19,220 nucleotides of DNA from positions 1 to 19,220 of the forward strand of contig JABZLM010000023.1 in the NCBI GenBank assembly GCA_015256775.1. Reading direction: 5' to 3'. The translations under genes and the position numbers were made by a program. Positions 13,969 to 19,220 of this stretch are shown one piece after another (position 1 is the first letter of the stretch; every line of letters begins with the position of its first letter). A model generated the notes under the pieces. The model saw only the letters and a program-made list of their open reading frames with translations, did no database searches and was not told the origin of the DNA. Source of the DNA: Solobacterium sp. Its GTDB lineage: Bacteria > Bacillota_I > Bacilli_A > Erysipelotrichales > Erysipelotrichaceae.

Positions 13969-15807
13969 CTAACTTATTATAACAATTTTCCCAGACGATG
14001 TTAGAGCGAAATGCTTATGAAAGATACTAAAAAAAGAAATATCTCCATAAGTTCCTGTATCCATCCACATAATACCCCTCTTATCCATTTCTTTAATGAC
14101 AGCACGTGATGGTAAATGACTGGATAAATATGGTTGATTGATACAGATACATACTTTTGGTTGTAAATAATCAAAAAGTTCTGGTGGATTAGCATTTTTA
14201 GATCCATGATTTGCAAGTATCATCACATCAACATTTAAAGAATCATAATGATTTAATAAATACGTGATATCACTATGATCTAAATAAGTAAACACGATAA
14301 AAGTAAGTTCATTATATTTAAAATACCAAATTGGATGTTCAGTATTTTGCAAATTAAGTTGTTCTGCAACATAACTTTGAGGTGCTGATACTATCTCTAC
14401 CCCTTCAGTATCATCCCCTAATTCCACCACTGCGAAAATCTTAGAAATACCTTTTGCATGTAGATAACTTTGTAAATCATTTGATATAACTGACTTTGGC
14501 TCAGATAGTACTGTTGCACAATTAGAAAGCATTGATTTTAAAATAATATTTGTATTTTTCGGAGTGTTTAGCACTGTTACTTCTGATAATGGATGAACGA
14601 TAGATAAACTAAGAAATATTATCACAGTACTTGCGATAGTGTATATTCTAAATTTATGTTGTTTAAATAATGCATATACCATTGGTAAAAACAACATTCC
14701 AATACCTATGATATTTCCATTTATCTTGATTGATTGAATCTTCGAAATCATTCTAGAAACAAGCGATACTAGCTCTACTATATTTAGACCAGTATACAAT
14801 TGAATAAAACCCATTATCCAAGTAAAACCCATAAAGTAGCGGATGATGGGATAAAACAAGAATGAAAGTAATTGGATTGATTGAAATTTAATACTACAAA
14901 TGCTTCCAATCAAACAAGCAGTTATTATCTTACGATGGGATTTTGAAAACAGAGTTTGTAAACGATAAATAAGCGGTATTTGAAACGATAACGAATATAG
15001 AGCCCTAGGGAATATAACCAATAAAACTATCGATGAGATTAGAATTTTTACTCTTGTAGGAATATCCACAAACTGCAATATTCCATACAATAACGAGTAC
15101 ACTAAGATAATTGGATAATGATAAAACAGATTTAAAACAATAAGACATAATACTTTAATGATTTTACGTTGTCTTTGTGTACTAAAAAACTTTAAAACAT
15201 ATAACAATAACCATACACTTGCAATATATGAAAAACCAGTTTGATCAAAAATATCTGATATATCAATTCCCTTATTTTTGATGTGAAAGATAATTTGATA
15301 TAAAATCTCTCTCTTTAAATTATCATCAAGCTTTTCAATATGGTTTTGTACCCAAGAGCGTAATGTGAAATATTGTTGTGTCACTTGTATTTCCGATTGA
15401 TATGTATAGCCACTAAAACCATTCTCTTTTGCCCACTTGTATAATGAAAATCCATAAAATTTCGAATCATAATCAAATGAATGGATATGTTGCGTAACTT
15501 CTACCTCAGCATCAAATGGTAGAGTTGTATTCGTATACACTACAATCCGATTATCGCTATTTTCAATAATTGCATAATTACTTTTTATATCAACGATTCG
15601 ATATGTTTCTGATGAGATAAAATGAATCTTAGGAAAATACGTCATACATAGGATACAACTTAGAAAAATACAACTCTTAATACTATGATGTCGATACCAA
15701 TATAGAATACATAAAAGGAAAACAATGAATTTATAGATATCTTGCATATATAGACATAGTAGATACATCAATAATACAAGTAATGGATTTCTTAGAATTC
15801 CTTTCAT
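13969..15807 (-). CDS. comEC: ComEC/Rec2-type DNA uptake channel with degenerate metallo-beta-lactamase domain
   Basis: ComEC is the inner-membrane channel that carries single-stranded DNA into the cytoplasm during transformation. The 612-residue protein has N-terminal membrane helices (about 8-60), an extracellular OB-like region (about 65-160), a multi-helix competence domain (about 190-405) and a soluble C-terminal domain. That domain keeps late metallo-beta-lactamase features: NHGSK (533-537), a PYLSSHLPS stretch (559-567) and GTYGDISF (585-592). The early metal site is gone: the place of DVGQGDS reads LNTPKNTN (413-420), and no HxHxDH follows. Bacillus ComEC is about 776 residues. Its start overlaps the comEA stop as ATGA. 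Sequence is unusually AT-rich and isoleucine-heavy. The identity rests on topology, the domain remnants and the comEA/holA context. Confidence 0.88.
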   Translation of the reverse strand: MKGILRNPLLVLLMYLLCLYMQDIYKFIVFLLCILYWYRHHSIKSCIFLSCILCMTYFPKIHFISSETYRIVDIKSNYAIIENSDNRIVVYTNTTLPFDAEVEVTQHIHSFDYDSKFYGFSLYKWAKENGFSGYTYQSEIQVTQQYFTLRSWVQNHIEKLDDNLKREILYQIIFHIKNKGIDISDIFDQTGFSYIASVWLLLYVLKFFSTQRQRKIIKVLCLIVLNLFYHYPIILVYSLLYGILQFVDIPTRVKILISSIVLLVIFPRALYSLSFQIPLIYRLQTLFSKSHRKIITACLIGSICSIKFQSIQLLSFLFYPIIRYFMGFTWIMGFIQLYTGLNIVELVSLVSRMISKIQSIKINGNIIGIGMLFLPMVYALFKQHKFRIYTIASTVIIFLSLSIVHPLSEVTVLNTPKNTNIILKSMLSNCATVLSEPKSVISNDLQSYLHAKGISKIFAVVELGDDTEGVEIVSAPQSYVAEQLNLQNTEHPIWYFKYNELTFIVFTYLDHSDITYLLNHYDSLNVDVMILANHGSKNANPPELFDYLQPKVCICINQPYLSSHLPSRAVIKEMDKRGIMWMDTGTYGDISFFSIFHKHFALTSSGKIVIIS

Positions 15808-16280
15808 AAACAGATTTTATCTTTTATGAAATCAAACTTTGCTTGACCTATCCCTTTTACTTTCATTAAATCTTCTAATATCTGGAATAATCCATGTTGA
15901 TTTCGATAATCAATGATTGCTTGTGCAGTTTTCTCACCGATTTTAGGAATTTGCAATAAACCATTTAAATCAGAAGTATTAATAGAAATCAAATTCACAG
16001 AAATATCACTAGATTTCGTTGGTATTGTTAATACATCTTTATCATGCAAAATAGTCTCTAGGTTCAAACTAGATATATCTGCATTTTCGTTTAAACCCGC
16101 TTTCGATAATAGTTCCTGTATTGTTGCATATGGATCTAGAGAAATTACACCTTGTCTTAATACAGCACCGTAAACCGTTACTTGAATTGAAGATTTACTA
16201 TATTGATTTATATTGATAATGTTGAATTTACCTGATGATAAAATGATGAAACATAAAAAAACAGTAAGTAGTAGTCTCAT
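15804..16280 (-). CDS. comEA: Competence protein ComEA, membrane-anchored helix-hairpin-helix DNA receptor
   Basis: ComEA binds double-stranded DNA at the outer face of the membrane and hands it to ComEC. This 158-residue protein has a hydrophobic N-terminal anchor (about 1-16), an SLBB-type domain (about 33-88, starting IQVTVYGAV) and a C-terminal pair of helix-hairpin-helix motifs (ISINTSDLNGLLQIPKIGEK at 99-117, VKGIGQAKFDFIKDKI at 141-156). The order is that of Gram-positive ComEA. comEB does not lie between comEA and comEC. The GGAGG site and ATG lie in the loop of a terminator-like hairpin, so expression may be conditional (inference). Confidence 0.92.
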   Translation of the reverse strand: MRLLLTVFLCFIILSSGKFNIININQYSKSSIQVTVYGAVLRQGVISLDPYATIQELLSKAGLNENADISSLNLETILHDKDVLTIPTKSSDISVNLISINTSDLNGLLQIPKIGEKTAQAIIDYRNQHGLFQILEDLMKVKGIGQAKFDFIKDKICL

Positions 16281-16298
16281 ACGTCCTCCACTTACTGT
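16255..16298 (-). terminator. Terminator-like hairpin enclosing the comEA ribosome binding site and start codon
   Basis: On the leftward strand ACAGTAAGT (16290-16298) and ACTTACTGT (16261-16269) form a perfect 9-bp stem, and TTTTTT (16255-16260) follows at once. The 20-base loop holds GGAGG and the comEA ATG (16278-16280). The right-hand arm is comEA codons 4-7. No other terminator lies between greA and comEA, so this may end greA transcripts and gate comEA. The stem has only three G-C pairs and a large loop, so strength is uncertain. Confidence 0.55.
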
Positions 16299-16322
16299 AT
16301 TTGTTGTAATCTTAGTGATTCC

Positions 16323-16799
16323 TTACTTAATCTTAACAATTTCAACTGTATAAGGATTTGCGACACGTACTTCACAAACATCACCAACCTTATGGTCTAG
16401 AATTGCCTGTGCTAATGGTGTTTCATTAGATAGGCGACCATTTAAAGGATCTGATTCTGTTGAACCTACGATATTGTAAGTAACTTCCTCCTTAGTATCA
16501 TTGAAGAATAATGTTACGCTAGAACCGATATGAACAGCTGACTTCTTACCAGCCTTTTTCGTATCAATAAGTTCATAGTTTCGCAGCATGTATTCCAAAG
16601 TTGAAATACGTGCTTCTACCTTTGCCTGCTCATCACGAGCCGCATCATAGTCCGCATTTTCTGAAAGGTCACCCTGTGCACGTGCTTCAGCTAGTTCCTG
16701 CTTAACTTCTTCACGAACAACATGGACGAGGTTATAGTATTCATCCTGTAATTTTTTTAGACCTTCTTCAGTAAGATATGTTTTATTTTCTTCAGCCAT
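16323..16799 (-). CDS. greA: Transcription elongation factor GreA
   Basis: GreA binds the RNA polymerase secondary channel and stimulates cleavage of backtracked RNA. It is 158 residues, the normal size. The N-terminal coiled coil (about 10-75) carries the catalytic tip motif GDLSENADYDAARDEQ (43-58), in which D44 and E47 are the acidic pair that positions the second metal ion. The C-terminal FKBP-like domain (about 80-158) includes NETPLAQAILDHKVGD. The ATG follows AAGGAG at good spacing. It is 24 bases after udk, the udk-greA order also seen in B. subtilis, and a likely promoter of its own overlaps the udk stop codon. Confidence 0.97.
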   Translation of the reverse strand: MAEENKTYLTEEGLKKLQDEYYNLVHVVREEVKQELAEARAQGDLSENADYDAARDEQAKVEARISTLEYMLRNYELIDTKKAGKKSAVHIGSSVTLFFNDTKEEVTYNIVGSTESDPLNGRLSNETPLAQAILDHKVGDVCEVRVANPYTVEIVKIK

Positions 16800-16822
16800 T
16801 TTATTACTCCTTACGCTTGGTT

Positions 16823-16831
16823 ATTATAGCA
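16823..16831 (-). promoter_or_regulatory. Possible extended -10 promoter of greA
   Basis: The leftward strand reads TGCTATAAT: a perfect TATAAT (16823-16828) with the extended TG (16830-16831), 23 bases before the greA start and overlapping the udk stop codon. No convincing -35 box is seen. It would let greA be transcribed separately from the upstream operon. Confidence 0.45.
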
Positions 16832-17456
16832 TTGTGTGCGTGATGATGCTACTGATTTTTGTTGTGAGTAAATCAATCGCAACCGTATTCTTGCCACCTT
16901 CCGGAATGATTACATCCGCATATTTCTTTGATGGTTCCACAAATGCTTCATGCATTTGCTTAACAGTTCCCACATATTGATTTACAACAGACTCTAATGT
17001 TCTACCGCGTTCTTTTACGTCACGAACTAAACGTCGAATAAATCGAATATCCGCATCAGTCTCCACAAAAATCTTGATGTCGAGTAAATTTCGAATCTTT
17101 TCTTCTTCTAATACAAATAAACCTTCTAGAATCAAGACATCACATGGATAACAATCTTCTGTTTCGTTACTACGTGTGTGATTGACAAAATCATAGATTG
17201 GTTTACGAATAGCTTTATTCGCAATTAGATCTTGAATATTTTCAATCAATAAGTCATTGTCAAACGCAAATGGATGATCATAATTTGTCTTAATACGCTC
17301 TTCCATTGGCTTCTCTGCTTGATCTTTGTAATAGTCATCTTGCCGGATAATTAGTACAGATTTTTTATCCGCAAATGTCTTTTTGATTGTTTCAGAGATT
17401 GATGTCTTTCCAGATGCACTACCACCGGCAATGCCAATAATAATCGGTTTACTCAT
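16824..17456 (-). CDS. udk: Uridine kinase (uridine/cytidine kinase)
   Basis: The enzyme phosphorylates uridine and cytidine to UMP and CMP in pyrimidine salvage. It has 210 residues, as usual for Udk. Motifs visible are the P-loop GGSASGKT (11-18), DDYYKD (40-45), YDHPFAFD (59-66), the ILEGLF segment carrying the base-binding/lid region (about 108-113) and RDVKERGRTLESVVNQY (144-160). It overlaps the NUDIX gene by 8 bases and has an AAGAGG site inside it. Phosphoribulokinase relatives are excluded by size and motifs. Confidence 0.96.
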   Translation of the reverse strand: MSKPIIIGIAGGSASGKTSISETIKKTFADKKSVLIIRQDDYYKDQAEKPMEERIKTNYDHPFAFDNDLLIENIQDLIANKAIRKPIYDFVNHTRSNETEDCYPCDVLILEGLFVLEEEKIRNLLDIKIFVETDADIRFIRRLVRDVKERGRTLESVVNQYVGTVKQMHEAFVEPSKKYADVIIPEGGKNTVAIDLLTTKISSIITHTML

Positions 17457-17922
17457 TCGTATTTGCCTCTTTCACTTCTGATTTAATAAGTATCTCATTT
17501 TCGTCATAGTATAAACGGATTGAAAATGGAACTTCGTTTCGAAACATTTTCTCCAGGAAGATACGATCACCTTCCCAAAGTTCTAAATCTAAAATATCCT
17601 TCTTTGGTATATATGCCAGTGTTCCCTCGCTACATTCATGTAGAGTTCCAACATAATCACTCGTTTGATATACATAGATTTCTTCATCTTCATGATGTTC
17701 ATAATGAAAATGAATGATACCACAATATAGCGCAGATTGTACTTGATATCCTGTTTCTTCTATCACTTCACGTACCATGCATTCATATGGTGTTTCATTT
17801 ATCTTTAACTTTCCACCTACGCCTATCCATTTATCGTGATTTAAGTCATTTTGTTTTTTATTACGTAATAACATCAACCACTTCTCATCATGAACTAGAT
17901 AGCATACTGTACTTTTAATCAT
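17449..17922 (-). CDS. NUDIX hydrolase, MutT/8-oxo-dGTP diphosphatase-like
   Basis: The 157-residue protein has a complete Nudix box: G37, E43, then REVIEETGY (51-59), matching GX5EX7REUXEEXGU. The preceding KWIGVGGKL is typical of MutT-like enzymes that hydrolyse oxidised nucleotides such as 8-oxo-dGTP, like streptococcal MutX. The substrate is inferred, since Nudix proteins vary widely. Its ATG lies inside the last codons of mltG with no clear ribosome binding site, so translation depends on coupling. In B. subtilis this position of the operon holds yrrM and the trhP genes instead. Confidence 0.88.
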   Translation of the reverse strand: MIKSTVCYLVHDEKWLMLLRNKKQNDLNHDKWIGVGGKLKINETPYECMVREVIEETGYQVQSALYCGIIHFHYEHHEDEEIYVYQTSDYVGTLHECSEGTLAYIPKKDILDLELWEGDRIFLEKMFRNEVPFSIRLYYDENEILIKSEVKEANTNE

Positions 17923-18991
17923 TTAAATTTACATGATCTTTCACATTTTGATTATGTTCTGTAAGTGTCTTTGCAAAGAATACTTCACCCGTCTTCGTAT
18001 CTGCCACAAAGTAGAGATAGTCTGATTCAATCGGATTTAATACAGCTTTAAATACCTTCTCACCAGGATTCTCAATTGGTCCTGGAGGTAACCCTTTGTG
18101 TAAGTAAGTATTATATGGTGAATCAAACTCTGCATTAACTTCACAAGCTTGCCACTTATCTGTTTGACGGTCAAAATCGATTGCATAGCATACTGTTACA
18201 CTAGACTGTAATAACATACCTTGGTTTAAACGATTATAGAACACGCTTGCAATTGTACGGAGTGTCGTTTCATCGCCTCCACCTTCGTACTGTACGATAC
18301 TTGCTAATGTATATAATTGATGAATAGAAAGCTTACTCTTAGCAATCGCATCTTTATTTGCTTCATAAACAACTTTTGTTTGATCTAACATCTTTAGTGT
18401 TACATCTTTCGCAGTTGTTTCTTTATAAAATTCGTAGGTGTTTGGCGCGATATAGCCCTCTAGATAAATACGTACATTATCTTGGAACATTTCATCAGTA
18501 ATAAATGGATATGTAGACTTCAAAGAAGAAATCCACTCTTTATCATTCCATAACTGAAGCAACTCATCTTCTTTGACGTTCGTAACTACCGCAATTTTTT
18601 CAGCAATATGTTTTGCCCAGTCACCTTCCGTAACGGTTACAGAAACAGTATCGCTTGCTGCTGCTGTTGCACTATTTAATTTTTCTAAAATTGCTTGCAA
18701 ATCCATATTACGATTTAATGTAAACGTTCCAGACTTGAAATTATTAAGCTCGTAGAGTCTAATATACAACTTCGCAACATTAACATCTTTTATAAGATTC
18801 TCATTTTTTAGATTTTGTAAGATATCAGCTGACGTATCACCAGTATTCACTTTAAACTCAACTTCTTCAGAAGTATCTGAAACAGCTTTAATTGATTGGG
18901 AATAATAAATATAAGAACTTACACACCCAACAGCTAATATCAAAATGAGTAATAAAGGAATTAAACTTCTCTTTTTTCTTCGCTTAGCCAT
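17915..18991 (-). CDS. mltG: Endolytic murein transglycosylase MltG (YceG-like)
   Basis: MltG is a membrane-anchored lytic transglycosylase that cuts nascent glycan strands and so sets chain length. The 358-residue protein begins with a basic stretch (MAKRRKKRS) and one membrane helix (about 10-30). A LysM-like subdomain follows (about 45-105) and then the YceG catalytic domain. The segment ASIVQYEGG aligns with E. coli ASIIEKETA, placing the catalytic glutamate at E236. SPYNTYLHKGLPPGPIENPG (291-310) is a strongly conserved family block. The glutamate two residues before the catalytic one is replaced by Q234. It begins 2 bases after yrzB, matching the Bacillus yrzB-yrrL order. Confidence 0.95.
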   Translation of the reverse strand: MAKRRKKRSLIPLLLILILAVGCVSSYIYYSQSIKAVSDTSEEVEFKVNTGDTSADILQNLKNENLIKDVNVAKLYIRLYELNNFKSGTFTLNRNMDLQAILEKLNSATAAASDTVSVTVTEGDWAKHIAEKIAVVTNVKEDELLQLWNDKEWISSLKSTYPFITDEMFQDNVRIYLEGYIAPNTYEFYKETTAKDVTLKMLDQTKVVYEANKDAIAKSKLSIHQLYTLASIVQYEGGGDETTLRTIASVFYNRLNQGMLLQSSVTVCYAIDFDRQTDKWQACEVNAEFDSPYNTYLHKGLPPGPIENPGEKVFKAVLNPIESDYLYFVADTKTGEVFFAKTLTEHNQNVKDHVNLND

Positions 18992-18993
18992 GC

Positions 18994-19220
18994 CTATTCA
19001 CCATCATCTTCACTGATAAATGCACCTAATACTTCTTGGCACATTTCCCATTCTTCTTCATCGACAACTTCATCCATTGAGCCATCTTCGTTATAACTGT
19101 ATGCATACACATTGCCTTCTTCATCCGTTGGGTCTGTAAATAACACATACTTCTTTGTCTTATCTTCATTTTCAAACGTCAAAAGAATTTCAACTTCACG
19201 TTCATTGCCTGTATCATCAG
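18994..19220 (-). CDS. yrzB: DUF1292 family protein (YrzB-like), 5' end cut by window
   Basis: The frame stays open to the right edge. Residues before the first possible in-window start (a TTG at 19182) read DDTGNEREVEIL, which matches the N-terminal part of DUF1292 proteins, so the true start lies outside. The remainder is very acidic, with YVLFTDP, VYAYSYNEDGS and the conserved C-terminal EEEWEMCQEVLGAF. YrzB proteins have about 90 residues and no known function; they lie between yrrK (ruvX-like Holliday junction resolvase) and mltG in Bacilli. It ends 2 bases before mltG and probably belongs to the same transcript. Confidence 0.85.
   Translation of the reverse strand, partial: DDTGNEREVEILLTFENEDKTKKYVLFTDPTDEEGNVYAYSYNEDGSMDEVVDEEEWEMCQEVLGAFISEDDGE

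Noticed and set aside
17915..18991. Loss of the catalytic glutamate in MltG, since the family ExE reads QYE here
   Set aside because: In E. coli MltG, counting from its sequence as I recall it, the catalytic E218 is the second glutamate of EKE. That one is kept (E236), so the enzyme should be active.
17915..18991. MltG as a lipoprotein, from LAVGC in the N-terminal hydrophobic stretch
   Set aside because: The lipobox match is weak and the family is normally anchored by an uncleaved membrane helix.
18994..19182. A complete 62-residue protein starting at TTG 19182
   Set aside because: The frame is open to the window edge and the residues upstream match the DUF1292 N-terminus, so it is a truncated yrzB.
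1..19220. Mobile elements, CRISPR arrays, tRNA or rRNA genes, toxin-antitoxin or defence systems
   Set aside because: None was seen. The recombinase is a housekeeping Xer type, and the gaps between genes are short and accounted for.

Overview
This is an AT-rich, gene-dense stretch of bacterial chromosome. Gene content and order are those of a low-GC Firmicute. Blocks yrzB-mltG-udk-greA, comEA-comEC-holA and smc-ftsY-ylxM all have counterparts in Bacillus subtilis, but here they sit side by side and are interleaved with other genes. The short SMC (981 residues, against about 1,190 in Bacillus) and the overall make-up suggest Erysipelotrichia or a related Mollicute-like lineage. That placement is an inference from gene content, not a database result.

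Layout. Two genes run rightward at the left edge: the C-terminal part of a Y-family DNA polymerase (dinB, cut by the window edge) and a Xer-type tyrosine recombinase that overlaps it. All other genes (hup back to yrzB, 1896-19220) run leftward. The two directions converge on a 109-bp gap at 1787-1895 that holds three separate hairpins: a terminator for xerD, a terminator for hup and, between them, a nearly perfect 28-bp palindrome with 11-bp arms and a 6-bp centre. That palindrome has the architecture of a Xer recombination site (dif). Its position, beside xerD and at the point where coding strands converge, is what a replication terminus would show.

Reading the leftward genes in their transcription order from the right edge: yrzB (DUF1292, cut), mltG, a MutT-like NUDIX hydrolase, udk, greA, comEA, comEC, holA, an L-serine dehydratase, a family-6 type DNA glycosylase, a U32 peptidase-family protein, mscL, [terminator and promoter], smc, ftsY, ylxM, ackA, an NrnA-like DHH phosphoesterase, [promoter] and hup. 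Nearly all junctions overlap or are within a few bases, so these are long, translationally coupled operons. The functions are housekeeping: peptidoglycan chain release, nucleotide salvage and sanitation, transcription elongation, DNA uptake, replication, repair, SRP targeting, chromosome condensation and acetate metabolism.

The points most worth following are: the dif-like palindrome; a terminator-like hairpin whose loop holds the ribosome binding site and start codon of comEA; a ComEC whose C-terminal metallo-beta-lactamase-like domain has lost the metal-binding signature; an L-serine dehydratase ending in a terminal cysteine, as in the auto-inhibited Legionella enzyme; and the short-armed SMC. 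I saw no insertion sequence, CRISPR array, rRNA or tRNA, and no stretch above about 125 bases without a gene.
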